A stretch of DNA of 64,000 bases. Source: Novosphingobium album (ex Liu et al. 2023). Its GTDB lineage: Bacteria > Pseudomonadota > Alphaproteobacteria > Sphingomonadales > Sphingomonadaceae. The notes below the pieces were generated by a model. That model was not told the DNA's origin. It did no database searches and was given only the letters and a program-made list of their open reading frames with translations. Positions 17,850 through 26,378 of the stretch are shown here, in pieces (the stretch's first letter is position 1; every line of letters begins with the position of its first letter). Position numbers and translations under genes: made by a program. The stretch is taken from contig NZ_JARESE010000015.1 in assembly GCF_029076845.1 (NCBI RefSeq), positions 124,001-188,000 on the forward strand. The letters are read 5' to 3'.

Positions 17850-19031
17850 ATGCAATTTCGTGATTTCGATATCGACGGCTTCCTGCGCGATTACTGGCAG
17901 AAGAAGCCCCTGCTGATCCGCGATCCCTGGCAGGCATGGGCCAACCCCATCGCGCCCGACGAGCTTGCCGGACTGGCTTGCGAGCCCGATGTCGAATCCC
18001 GCCTGATCGGCCAGATGAGCGATAACCCGCGCGGGCCGTGGACCGTGGAGCATGGCCCGCTGGCCGAAGCGCGGCTGGGCGCGATCGACCACAAGCCCTG
18101 GACGCTGCTGGTCCAGGCGGTCGACCATTTCATGCCCGATGTCGCCGCGCTGGTGACGCCGTTCCGCTTCATTCCGAACTGGCGGATCGACGATGTGATG
18201 GTGAGCTATGCCACCGACGGGGGCGGCGTCGGGCCGCATTTCGACCAGTACGACGTATTCCTGATCCAGGGGCAGGGGCGGCGGCGCTGGCAAGTGGGCG
18301 CGGTGTGCGATGCGGCCACCGAATTGCTGCCGCATGGCGACTTGCGCCTGCTGGCCCGGTTCGAGGCGATCGAGGAATGGGTGCTCGAACCGGGCGACAT
18401 ACTTTATGTGCCGCCGCGCGTGGCGCATAACGGGATCGCGGTGGGCAAGGATTGCATGACCTATTCGATCGGTTTTCGCGCGCCTTCGCGCGGCGAACTC
18501 GTCTCGCACTGGGGCGACCATCTGCTCGAGGGGCTGGACGATGATGACCGCTATGGCGACGCGGACTTGCGCGCGCAGCCCAATCCGGGTGAGATCCGCG
18601 CGCCCGCGCTCGACCGGCTCCACGCCATGGTCGCCGAGCGATTGCTCGATCGCGAGGGGTTCGCGCTGTGGTTCGGGCAATATACCACCGCGCCCAAGTA
18701 TCCCGAGGCCGACTGGCGACCGGAAACGCCGGTGCGGGCCGATGACTTGCGGCACCTGCTCGCGGACGGAATGGCGCTGTGCCGCAATCCGGCCAGCCGC
18801 TTCGCTTTCATCAGGACGCCCGGCGCGCGCACGCCGGACGATGGCCTGGCCCTGTTCGTCGATGGGGAACGCTTTGCCTGTGCCGGGCGCGAGATGGCGC
18901 TGGCCGAATGCCTTTGCGGGCAGGATCGCATCGCCATCGCGCCCGACCTGCTCGGTTCGGAGGCGGCGATGGCCTTGCTCGTGGCGCTGTACAACCAGGG
19001 CAGCCTGGAGCTTGACCAGGGCGAGGAATGA
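17850..19031 (+). CDS. JmjC/cupin ribosomal protein arginine hydroxylase (RoxA/YcfD-like)
   Basis: A 393-residue Fe(II)/2-oxoglutarate oxygenase. The cupin core shows the HxD...H iron triad: H130 and D132 in GPHFDQYD, and H193 in PPRVAHNG. The N-terminal FDIDGFLRDYWQKKPLLIR and the C-terminal winged-helix-like dimer region fit the YcfD/ROX family, which in E. coli hydroxylates ribosomal protein uL16. The start at 17850 is chosen because the family N-terminus begins there; upstream codons are in the promoter zone. It is followed six bases later by a 23S pseudouridine synthase gene and is divergent from rpsF, so a ribosome-modification role fits the context. Confidence 0.85.
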   Translation: MQFRDFDIDGFLRDYWQKKPLLIRDPWQAWANPIAPDELAGLACEPDVESRLIGQMSDNPRGPWTVEHGPLAEARLGAIDHKPWTLLVQAVDHFMPDVAALVTPFRFIPNWRIDDVMVSYATDGGGVGPHFDQYDVFLIQGQGRRRWQVGAVCDAATELLPHGDLRLLARFEAIEEWVLEPGDILYVPPRVAHNGIAVGKDCMTYSIGFRAPSRGELVSHWGDHLLEGLDDDDRYGDADLRAQPNPGEIRAPALDRLHAMVAERLLDREGFALWFGQYTTAPKYPEADWRPETPVRADDLRHLLADGMALCRNPASRFAFIRTPGARTPDDGLALFVDGERFACAGREMALAECLCGQDRIAIAPDLLGSEAAMALLVALYNQGSLELDQGEE

Positions 19032-19037
19032 GGGGCG

Positions 19038-19583
19038 ATGGCGCGGCTGATCCTGTTCAACAAGCCTTATGGCGTGCTGTCGCAATTCACCGATCGCGGC
19101 ACCGAGACCAGCCGGCCGACGCTTTCGGCCTTCATCGACCTGCCCGGCGTCTATCCCGCGGGCCGGCTCGATCGCGATAGCGAGGGCCTGCTGCTGCTGA
19201 CCGGCGACGGCAGGCTGCAGGCGCGGATCGCCGACCCGAAATTCAAGCTGCCGAAGACGTATCTGGTGCAAGTGGAAGGCGATCCCGATCCGGCCAGCCT
19301 GGAACGGCTGCGGCGGGGCGTGACGCTGAACGACGGCCCCACGCTTCCCGCGCAAGTCGAGCGCATCGCCGCGCCCGAGCTGTGGCCGCGCGATCCGCCC
19401 GTGCGGTTTCGCAAGAGCGTGCCCGATTGCTGGCTGGAGCTGACCATCCGCGAAGGGCGCAACCGGCAGGTCCGGCGGATGACCGCCGCCGTCGGCCACC
19501 CGACGTTGCGGCTCGTGCGCTGGCGCATCGGAGAGTGGTCGCTGGAGGGAATCGCGCCGGGGCAATGGCGCGAGGCGGGATAA
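19038..19583 (+). CDS. rluE: 23S rRNA pseudouridine synthase, RluE type
   Basis: A 181-residue RsuA/RluB/E/F-family enzyme lacking an S4 domain. The N-terminus [14 protein letters not shown] is the RluE hallmark. The catalytic loop is [17 protein letters not shown], whose Asp in RLD is the nucleophile, and the conserved [11 protein letters not shown] equivalent is [11 protein letters not shown]. RluE converts U2457 of 23S rRNA to pseudouridine in E. coli. It is probably co-transcribed with the upstream ribosomal oxygenase. Confidence 0.88.
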   Translation: MARLILFNKPYGVLSQFTDRGTETSRPTLSAFIDLPGVYPAGRLDRDSEGLLLLTGDGRLQARIADPKFKLPKTYLVQVEGDPDPASLERLRRGVTLNDGPTLPAQVERIAAPELWPRDPPVRFRKSVPDCWLELTIREGRNRQVRRMTAAVGHPTLRLVRWRIGEWSLEGIAPGQWREAG

Positions 19584-19621
19584 GCGGACAGGCGGGCCGG
19601 GCGGCGGCCGGCTTGGAGTCT

Positions 19622-19659
19622 GTCTGGAAATGCGCCCCCCGAAAGGCACATGACCAGAC
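19622..19659. terminator. Imperfect hairpin between rluE and PHA depolymerase
   Basis: GTCTGG (19622-19627) pairs with CCAGAC (19654-19659), with additional partial pairing of ATGCGCC with GGCACAT inside. It lies between convergent genes and shares the TCTGGAAATGCGC core seen in other intergenic palindromes of this window. Confidence 0.4.
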
Positions 19660-19665
19660 CCGCTC

Positions 19666-20886
19666 TCAGCTCATCGCCAGCACCAGGTTGCGCACTTGCG
19701 GATAGACTTGCCGTTCCCAGCGCGAGCCGGAGAAGATGCCGTAGTGGCCCACGCCCGGCTGCAAGTGGTGGCGCTTGAGGTGCGGGCGCAGGCTGGAGCA
19801 CAGGAAATGCGCCGCCGCCGTCTGGCCGACCGCGCAGATATCGTCCCGCTCGCCCTCGACCGTGAGCAGCGCGGTATGGCGGATCGCCCCGCAATCGACC
19901 TTGCGGCCCCGGTGCATCAGTTCGCCCTGGGCCAGCAGCGCGCGCTGGAACACCTTGTCGATCGTGTCGATGTAGAATTCGGCGGTCAGGTCGAGCACGG
20001 CGAGGTATTCCTCGTAGAAATCCTCGATCTTCGCGGCTTCCTCTTCCTCCAGATCGGCCAGGTGCTGGTAGAGCTGGCGAAACTGGCCGAAATGACGGCC
20101 CAGGTTCATCGACATGAAGGCGCTGAGCTGGACGAAGCCGGGGTAGACCTGCCGCCCGGCGCCGGCATATCGCAGCGGCACATGGTGGATCAGGTTGTCC
20201 TCGAACCAGGCCAGCGGCTTTTCGGTCGCCAGCGTGTTGACCACGGTGGGCGATTCGCGCGTGTCGATCGGCCCGCCCAGCAACGACATGCTGCGCGGCT
20301 GGCAGGGATCGTGATCCTGCGCCATCACGGCCACGGCCGCCAGCACCGGCACGCAGGGCTGGCACACCGCAAGCACATGCGCGCCCGGCCCCAGTTCCCG
20401 CAGGAAGCGGATCACGTAATCGGTGTAATCCTCCAGATCGAAACGCCCGGCGGACAGCGGCACGTCGCGGGCATTGCGCCAGTCGGTGATATAGACGTCA
20501 TGATCATGCAGCAGGGTTTCGACCGTGTTGCGCAGCAATGTCGCGAAGTGGCCCGAAAGCGGCGCGACGACGAGAACGCGCGGCTGCGGCGTGGCGACAT
20601 CGTCCTTGGCGAAGTGCAGCAGATCGCCGAAGGGCAAGCGCAGCGCCGCCTCCTCGCGCACTTTGACCATGCGGTTGCCCGACAGCACTTCGTCGATGGC
20701 GAAGTCCGGGCGATGATGCGTGATCGCTGCGGCCTCGAACACTTCGCACAGCGCGAACAGGCGGCGGGCCAGCGGCCGGTCGGTCGCGCCGGCCAGCGCG
20801 GCATCGCGCCAGCGTGTCGCCGTGCGCGCGGCGAAGCGCGCCGGTGCCAGCATGTCGCAATACGCCTGATAGGCCTGGTACAACAT
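19666..20886 (-). CDS. phaZ: Intracellular polyhydroxyalkanoate depolymerase (PhaZ type)
   Basis: A 406-residue cytoplasmic enzyme of the PHB depolymerase/PhaZ family. The N-terminal YQAYCDMLAPARFAA, the central VLVVAPLSGHFATLL and DVYITDWRNARDVPL motifs, and the nucleophile region VCQPCVP (174-180) are characteristic; this family uses a cysteine instead of a serine nucleophile. A C-terminal His element is GVGHYGIFSGSRW. It mobilises intracellular poly(3-hydroxybutyrate) granules to 3-hydroxybutyrate units. No phaC or phasin gene lies next to it. Confidence 0.9.
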   Translation of the reverse strand: MLYQAYQAYCDMLAPARFAARTATRWRDAALAGATDRPLARRLFALCEVFEAAAITHHRPDFAIDEVLSGNRMVKVREEAALRLPFGDLLHFAKDDVATPQPRVLVVAPLSGHFATLLRNTVETLLHDHDVYITDWRNARDVPLSAGRFDLEDYTDYVIRFLRELGPGAHVLAVCQPCVPVLAAVAVMAQDHDPCQPRSMSLLGGPIDTRESPTVVNTLATEKPLAWFEDNLIHHVPLRYAGAGRQVYPGFVQLSAFMSMNLGRHFGQFRQLYQHLADLEEEEAAKIEDFYEEYLAVLDLTAEFYIDTIDKVFQRALLAQGELMHRGRKVDCGAIRHTALLTVEGERDDICAVGQTAAAHFLCSSLRPHLKRHHLQPGVGHYGIFSGSRWERQVYPQVRNLVLAMS

Positions 20887-21020
20887 TCGCCTGTTCCCCC
20901 GCGCGCCTGTTTTCCGCCTGATCGCTGCGCTGATTCGGCACGCGCTCGCTATCGCCTATGGATTAATGCTGCGCTGCATCATATGTCGGGCGAAGTCAAA
21001 CAGCCGCCGGAGCAGCGATC

Positions 21021-21719
21021 ATGGCAAAACCCCCGGCCCCAAAGGCCACCGGCGAAAAGGCTGCGCCGGAAAAGGCCACGCTGACCATTTCCAGCAAGAC
21101 CTATTCGGCATGGTCGCTGCGCGCCTGGCTGATGTGCCGCATGGCCGGCCTCGATGTCGAGGAGCGCACGGTGCCCAACGACGCGGCGAACCGGGCCGAG
21201 CTGCTGCTGCTCTCCCCTTCGGTGCTGGTGCCGCGCCTCACCCACAAAGGCGCGAGCGTGTGGGACACGCTGGCGATCGCGGAATACCTCAACGAGCAGT
21301 TTCCCGATGCCGGCCTGCTGCCCGCCGATCCGATCGCGCGCGCGCATTGCCGCTCGATCTCCGGCGAGATCCATTCGGGCTTCACCAACTTGCGTTCCGC
21401 GCTGCCGATGAACCTCAAGGTGACGCACGAGAAGTTCCCGGTGTTCTCCGGCGCCCGGCCCGATATCGAACGGATCGAGACGATCTGGAAGGAATGCCTG
21501 CAGCGCTATGGCGGGCCGTTCCTGTTCGGCGCGCGGCCGACCATCGCGGACGCCATGTACGCGCCGGTGACGCGCCGCTTCATCAGCTATGCCGTCGCGC
21601 TGTCGCCTGAAAGCGCGGCCTATTGCCGGACTATCGCGGCCTGGCCGCCGATGGCCGAATGGGTCGAGGCCGCGCTGGCCGAGCCGGAGGAAATGGAAGA
21701 ACTCGACGTCGAGTTCTGA
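21021..21719 (+). CDS. Glutathione S-transferase family protein
   Basis: A 232-residue two-domain GST. A thioredoxin-like N-terminal domain starts LTISSKTYSAWSLRAWLMCR, where the Ser in SAWSLR is a candidate GSH-activating residue, and contains WDTLAIAEYLNE. The all-alpha C-terminal domain follows. The first ~18 residues (KPPAPKATGEKAAPEKA) are a Lys/Ala-rich extension not typical of GSTs; GGAG before the ATG at 21021 supports this start. The specific substrate is unknown. Confidence 0.85.
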   Translation: MAKPPAPKATGEKAAPEKATLTISSKTYSAWSLRAWLMCRMAGLDVEERTVPNDAANRAELLLLSPSVLVPRLTHKGASVWDTLAIAEYLNEQFPDAGLLPADPIARAHCRSISGEIHSGFTNLRSALPMNLKVTHEKFPVFSGARPDIERIETIWKECLQRYGGPFLFGARPTIADAMYAPVTRRFISYAVALSPESAAYCRTIAAWPPMAEWVEAALAEPEEMEELDVEF

Positions 21720-21840
21720 GCATTGGCTCGAAGCCGCGCCTGTCGGCGCGTGGCCACCGACCCGCACAAGCTGCTTGCATGGCTCCCGCGCTTGCGCATC
21801 CTGTCGCCGGGACAGGATGCGCAAGGGAGATTCGCTAGGC

Positions 21841-22593
21841 ATGGGACGACTGGCGGGAAAACGCGCGCTGATGACGGGCGCGGGCGGATTGCTCGGTTCG
21901 GACTTGTGCCGCGCCTTCGCGGCCGAGGGCGCCGATCTGGTGATGACCACGCGCACCGCCGCCAAGCTGGAACCGCTGGCCGATGCAGTGCGCGCGATGG
22001 GCCGGCGTGCCGCTTGCGTCGCGGCGGACTTCACCCGCGCCGACGAGGTCGATCGGCTGGCCGAGGCGGCCTGGCAGGCTTTCGGCGGGATCGACGTGGT
22101 GCTGCTGTCCAGCCAGCCGCCGCAGCCGCGCCTGGGCGACCTGCTGACCACCGCCGACGAGGATTGGCAGGCGCAGTTCCAGACCATCGTCTGGGGCCCA
22201 TTGCGGTTGATGCGCGCGCTGGCCCCGCGCATGATGGCGGCGGGCGGCGGCAGCGTGGTGACGGTGATCTCGTCCACCGGGATCGATCCCATGCCCGGCT
22301 ATGACGCTTATGGCATGGCCAAGGGCGCGCTTTGGCTGATGACACGCTATATGGCGGTGGAATGGGGCAGGGGCGGGATTCGCGCCAATGCCTTCAGCCC
22401 CGGCCTTGTCGCCACGGCGGGCAATCTGGCCGAACATACCGAAGTGGTGCGCAAGACTGGCGTACTCGATCGCACCGCGCTGGGCCGCGTGGGCACCAAT
22501 GCCGAATGCCTGGGCGCAGCGATCCATCTCGCTTCCGACGAATCGAGCTTCACTTCGGGCCAGAAGATCTTTGTTGACGGCGGACGATACTGA
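21841..22593 (+). CDS. Short-chain dehydrogenase/reductase
   Basis: A 250-residue SDR with the NAD(P) loop TGAGGLLG at 12-19, catalytic Ser in VISSTG (144-145), and Tyr157/Lys161 in YGMAK. The C-terminus has ASDESSFTSGQKIFVDGGRY, typical of FabG-like classical SDRs. Start 21841 is preferred over an in-frame ATG at 21817 because AAGGGAG lies just upstream. Substrate unknown; it stands alone, convergent with the flagellin gene. Confidence 0.85.
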   Translation: MGRLAGKRALMTGAGGLLGSDLCRAFAAEGADLVMTTRTAAKLEPLADAVRAMGRRAACVAADFTRADEVDRLAEAAWQAFGGIDVVLLSSQPPQPRLGDLLTTADEDWQAQFQTIVWGPLRLMRALAPRMMAAGGGSVVTVISSTGIDPMPGYDAYGMAKGALWLMTRYMAVEWGRGGIRANAFSPGLVATAGNLAEHTEVVRKTGVLDRTALGRVGTNAECLGAAIHLASDESSFTSGQKIFVDGGRY

Positions 22594-22640
22594 ACAGCCG
22601 CCGCAAACGTCCGGTGCACGTCTGGCCGGGCGCCGCTTTG

Positions 22641-22678
22641 CGGCGGGCTGGCGGGAACGATCGCCCGCCGGCCCGCCG
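22641..22678. terminator. GC-rich hairpin between SDR and flagellin genes
   Basis: Arms 22641-22655 and 22664-22678 (CGGCGGG-GGCGGG type) pair over 15 bp with one mismatch. It lies between convergent genes and is a likely bidirectional terminator. Confidence 0.5.
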
Positions 22679-22706
22679 GAAAGGAGCAGGACCGGAGTCT
22701 TTCGCG

Positions 22707-23534
22707 TCAGCCGCGCAGCAGCGACATGACGTTCTGCACGCTTTGGTTGGCCTGCGCGATCATCGCGGTGGAGGCCTGGCTCAGGATCTGGGCCTTGGCC
22801 ATGTTGGTCGTTTCCACCGAATAGTCGGTATCCTCGATCCGCGAGCGCGAATCGGAAAGATTGGCGACATTGCTGGTGAGGTTGTTGATCGCCGATTCGA
22901 GCCGGTTCTGGCCGGCGCCGAGCGAGGCGCGCGCCGCGTTGACGTCGCTCAGCGCGGTGTCGACATTGTCGATCGTGGTCCCGGCGAGTGCTGCCGTGGT
23001 CACGTCGAGCGCGGTCGCGTCGACCGCGGTGCCGTCGATCGAGGTCGAGGTCAGCGTGATCGTGTCGCTGGAATTCGCGCCGGTCTGGATGTCGAAAGTG
23101 ACGTCCGTGCCCGAAGTGGTCGAAAACAGCGTGATGCCGTTGAACTTGGTGTTGGCCAGCACATCGCCGACCTGCTCGGTCAGCGCGGTGACTTCAGCCT
23201 GCATGTAGGTGCGGTCCGACGTCTGGTACGTGCCCGACGAGGACTGGACGGCCAGTTCGCGTACGCGCTGCAGCATGTTCGCCACTTCCGACAGCGCGCC
23301 TTCGGCGGTCTGCGCCAGCGAGATGCCGTCGTTGGCATTGCGGATGCCCTGGCTCATGCCGCGCACTTGCGTGGTCATCGTGGTGGTGATGGCCAGGCCG
23401 GCGGCGTCGTCCTTGGCACTGTTGATACGCTTGCCGGTAGAAAGGCGCTCCATCGCGGTGCCCAGCATCTTGTCGGCGGCGATCGAAGCATTCGTCGCGC
23501 GTATCGCACTCATGTTCGTGTTGATAACAGCCAT
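22707..23534 (-). CDS. fliC: Flagellin
   Basis: A 275-residue flagellin, short because the variable D2/D3 region is reduced. The conserved N-terminal D0/D1 part is [24 protein letters not shown]... with [18 protein letters not shown] and [16 protein letters not shown]. The C-terminal D1/D0 part has [21 protein letters not shown] and ends in [11 protein letters not shown]. The start at 23534 is set by the family N-terminus and a GGGGA ribosome site. It stands alone with no other flagellar gene in the window. No clear sigma-28 or sigma-54 promoter was found in the 259-bp gap upstream. Confidence 0.95.
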   Translation of the reverse strand: MAVINTNMSAIRATNASIAADKMLGTAMERLSTGKRINSAKDDAAGLAITTTMTTQVRGMSQGIRNANDGISLAQTAEGALSEVANMLQRVRELAVQSSSGTYQTSDRTYMQAEVTALTEQVGDVLANTKFNGITLFSTTSGTDVTFDIQTGANSSDTITLTSTSIDGTAVDATALDVTTAALAGTTIDNVDTALSDVNAARASLGAGQNRLESAINNLTSNVANLSDSRSRIEDTDYSVETTNMAKAQILSQASTAMIAQANQSVQNVMSLLRG

Positions 23535-23793
23535 GTCGTTTCCCCAGTTAAGATGAACGACGCACCTACCCTGGGCGCACCGATCAGCCAGAAGAACGGC
23601 AGGTCGCAAACGTGATTAAGCCCTATGGTTAAAATCGCTAAAGGTAGTTCCCCGAGAGGGTCTTTGGGTCGGTTCAGACGGCGCGCTTCGCGCATCGGCT
23701 CTTGAACCGATCGGCGATCGCCCGCATGGCTGCGCGATCGCCTGATCGGCGTTTTCAACCCACCGCTCTCGCAAACAAGGATCACAACGGCCC

Positions 23794-24741
23794 ATGCCCT
23801 CCGGTCTCGTTGCCCTGCTGGACGATATCTCCGTCATCGCCCGCGCCGCCGCCGCCTCGATCGACGACGTCGGCGTCGGCGTCGCCAAGGCGGGCACCAA
23901 GGCGGCGGGCGTCGTGATCGACGATGCCGCGGTCACGCCGTCCTATGTCACCAGCTTCACGCCCGAGCGCGAATTGCCGATCATCTGGAAGATCGCCAAG
24001 GGATCGGCGCGCAACAAGCTGGTGTTCCTGCTGCCGCTGATCCTGCTGCTGGGCGCGTTCCTGCCTTTCGCCATCAACCTGCTGCTGATCGTCGGCGGGC
24101 TGTACCTGTCGTTCGAAGGGGCCGAAAAGGTCATCGAGAAGCTGGGCGGGGCCAAGCATGGCGAAACGCTGGAGGATCCGATCGCCGATCCGGTCGCTTT
24201 CGAGCAGGCGCGCGTTTCGGGCGCGATCCGCACCGATTTCATTCTTTCGGCCGAAATCATGGTGATCGCCGCGACCATCGAGGAAGTTTCCGGGCAAGGG
24301 CTGATCGCGCGCGCGGCCATTCTCGCGCTTGTCGGGATCGCGATCACCATCGCCGTCTATGGTGCGGTCGCGTTGATCGTGAAGATGGACGATGTCGGGC
24401 TGCATCTCGCGCGCAAGGCCGGCGCGGCGACGCAGGCGGTCGGGCGGTTCCTGCTGCTGGCGATGCCGGTGGTGCTGGCCGTGCTGGCCTCGGTGGGGAC
24501 GGTGGCGATGCTCTGGGTCGGCGGCGGCATCCTGCTGCATGGGCTGGAGGAACTGGGCGTCGCGGGCCCCGCGCACGTGGCCCACGCCATCGAGCACGGC
24601 GTGGCGCACGCGACGGGGCCGCTGGGGGGAATCATGGGCTGGCTGGCCTATGCGCTGGCCTCGGCGATCGTCGGCCTGGCGATCGGCGCGGTGATCGCGG
24701 TTGCCATCCACATCGTGACGGCTGCCCGGGCGCGGTATTGA
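23794..24741 (+). CDS. DUF808/YedI-family inner-membrane protein
   Basis: A 315-residue protein whose N-terminus is typical of the DUF808 (YedI) family (GLVALLDDISVIARAAAASI, then VTPSYVTSF and RELPIIWKIAKGSARNK). About seven hydrophobic helices follow, among them the FLLPLILLLGAFLPFAINLL segment and others to residue 315. The family is conserved in proteobacteria with no established function. The stop codon lies inside a strong palindrome shared with the convergent Mur ligase gene. Confidence 0.87.
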   Translation: MPSGLVALLDDISVIARAAAASIDDVGVGVAKAGTKAAGVVIDDAAVTPSYVTSFTPERELPIIWKIAKGSARNKLVFLLPLILLLGAFLPFAINLLLIVGGLYLSFEGAEKVIEKLGGAKHGETLEDPIADPVAFEQARVSGAIRTDFILSAEIMVIAATIEEVSGQGLIARAAILALVGIAITIAVYGAVALIVKMDDVGLHLARKAGAATQAVGRFLLLAMPVVLAVLASVGTVAMLWVGGGILLHGLEELGVAGPAHVAHAIEHGVAHATGPLGGIMGWLAYALASAIVGLAIGAVIAVAIHIVTAARARY

Positions 24742-24788
24742 GGGTTTTTGGAATGCGCCAATTGGCGCATCTCCAGACAAACCCTCAA
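24738..24788. terminator. Double palindrome containing both stop codons of convergent genes
   Basis: An outer inverted repeat TTGAGGGTTT (24738-24747) / AAACCCTCAA (24779-24788) encloses a perfect 18-bp palindrome ATGCGCCAATTGGCGCAT (24753-24770). The TGA of the DUF808 gene and the TGA of the Mur ligase gene each lie within one outer arm. This is almost certainly a bidirectional terminator. Confidence 0.7.
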
Positions 24789-26203
24789 CCCAGCCGGGCG
24801 AGCAATCCGCTGGCGAAGGTCGTCAGGGTATCGTCGCGCGCGCCCATCACCACGATGCGGTCGCCCGCCCGCGCGATCGCCGCGATCCGCGCGCCGCAAT
24901 CCTCGCGCCGGGCGATATATTCCGCGTTTCCGCCCGCCTTCGCGATCAGCCCGACAATGCGCTCGCTGCCTTCGGAGCGGTCGACCGTGCCGCCGAAATA
25001 GACCGGATCGCACAGGATCGTCACGTCGTCCGGGTCCAGCTTGCGGGCGAAGACTTCGGCCAGTTCGGCGCCCATCTGGCGCAGCGGGCCATAGCCGTGC
25101 GGCTGGAAGAAGGCGATCACCCGGCCGGGATGCGCCTTCAGCGTGGCCAATGTGGCCGAGACCTTGTCCGGGTTGTGCCCGAAATCGTCGATCACGGTGA
25201 TGCCCGAAGGGCTGGTGCCGATGATGTCGAAGCGGCGCGCCAGCCCCGCGAACGAGCCCAGCGCGGCCACCGCCTCGCCCACCGGCACGCCGGCGGCACT
25301 GGCGGCGGCGATCGCGGCCAGCGCGTTGTACAGGTTGTGCCGGCCGGGCTGGCGCAAGGCCAGGCGATGCGCGGTGCCGTCGCGGCGATCGCATATCGTG
25401 GCGGAAATCGCGGTCGGCGCTTCGGCCACGCTGCCGGGGACCACGCCGATCATCGCCGCCTCGCTCATGATGCCGAAGCTGACCAGCGCGCGCGCCCGGC
25501 TCGCCAGCGCGGCGGCCTCGGCATCGTCCAGGTTGACCGCCGCGATGTGCGCGTGTGACAGAAAATCGCCAAACAGCGCGCGCAGTTCCTCCAGGCTCTT
25601 GTGATCGAGGCTGACATTGCCCAGCACCGCCACCCGGGGACGATAGAGCGCGATCGAGCCATCGCTTTCATCGACTTCGGAAACGAACAGGCCGCCCTTG
25701 CCGATGCGCGCGCTGGCGAAAGGCGCATCGGGCCGCGCGAAGTTCTTCATCACCGCGCCGTTCATGATCGTGGGATCGCGGCCGGTCTGCGTCATGATCC
25801 AGCCGGTCATGCCGGTGACGGTGGACTTGCCGCTGGTGCCGCCGATGGCCACGCCCACCGGCGCCGCGTTGAACAGCGTGGCCAGCAGTTCGGCACGGCT
25901 CATCCGCCCGCAGCCCAGTTCGCGCGCGCGCACCACTTCGGGCACGGTGTCTTCCACCGCCGCCGAAGCGACCAGGATCTGCTTGGACGAGGTGATGCCG
26001 CTGCCGTCCTGCGGAAACAGGGCGAAGCCTTCGCGCTCCAGCCAGGCGAACTTTTCCGGGCTGCGCCCATCGTCGCGGCTGCGGTCGGAACCGGCGATCC
26101 GGGCACCATGGCCCTTGAGGATCAGCGCGAGCGGCAACATGCCCGATCCGCCGATGCCGCAGAAGAACCAGGGATGATCGGTGAGCGTGGCGGGCGTGGT
26201 CAT
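24785..26203 (-). CDS. Mur ligase family protein, probable murein peptide ligase (Mpl) or MurC-like
   Basis: A 472-residue Mur ligase with the three usual domains. A Rossmann-like UDP-binding N-terminus has FFCGIGGSGM at 13-22. The ATP domain has the P-loop GGTSGKST (121-128) and conserved SEVDESDGS, followed by a C-terminal domain with DDFGHNPDKV and DPVYFGGT. It lies outside any dcw cluster. The divergently transcribed neighbour encodes an LD-carboxypeptidase, whose product, the murein tripeptide, is the substrate of Mpl; this favours a recycling ligase over a second MurC. The start at 26203 follows the family N-terminus. Mpl versus MurC is not settled by sequence here. Confidence 0.8.
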   Translation of the reverse strand: MTTPATLTDHPWFFCGIGGSGMLPLALILKGHGARIAGSDRSRDDGRSPEKFAWLEREGFALFPQDGSGITSSKQILVASAAVEDTVPEVVRARELGCGRMSRAELLATLFNAAPVGVAIGGTSGKSTVTGMTGWIMTQTGRDPTIMNGAVMKNFARPDAPFASARIGKGGLFVSEVDESDGSIALYRPRVAVLGNVSLDHKSLEELRALFGDFLSHAHIAAVNLDDAEAAALASRARALVSFGIMSEAAMIGVVPGSVAEAPTAISATICDRRDGTAHRLALRQPGRHNLYNALAAIAAASAAGVPVGEAVAALGSFAGLARRFDIIGTSPSGITVIDDFGHNPDKVSATLATLKAHPGRVIAFFQPHGYGPLRQMGAELAEVFARKLDPDDVTILCDPVYFGGTVDRSEGSERIVGLIAKAGGNAEYIARREDCGARIAAIARAGDRIVVMGARDDTLTTFASGLLARLG

Positions 26204-26378
26204 GTCGCATCGGGTATTCCGCCCGGCGCCGGAACACAACATCGTCCTGCCGGGCCGCGCCGGATTGACGGATGGGGCGGGCGTTTGGTCCGCGGTGGCT
26301 CAATCCGTACGGGCCGCGCCCGCTTCCCCGGCGGGGGATTAGACTCTAAGCCATGCGCATGATGACAAGAGACCGGGC

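Noticed and set aside
23535..23793. Sigma-28 or sigma-54 promoter upstream of flagellin
   Set aside because: No sequence close to either consensus was found at correct spacing.
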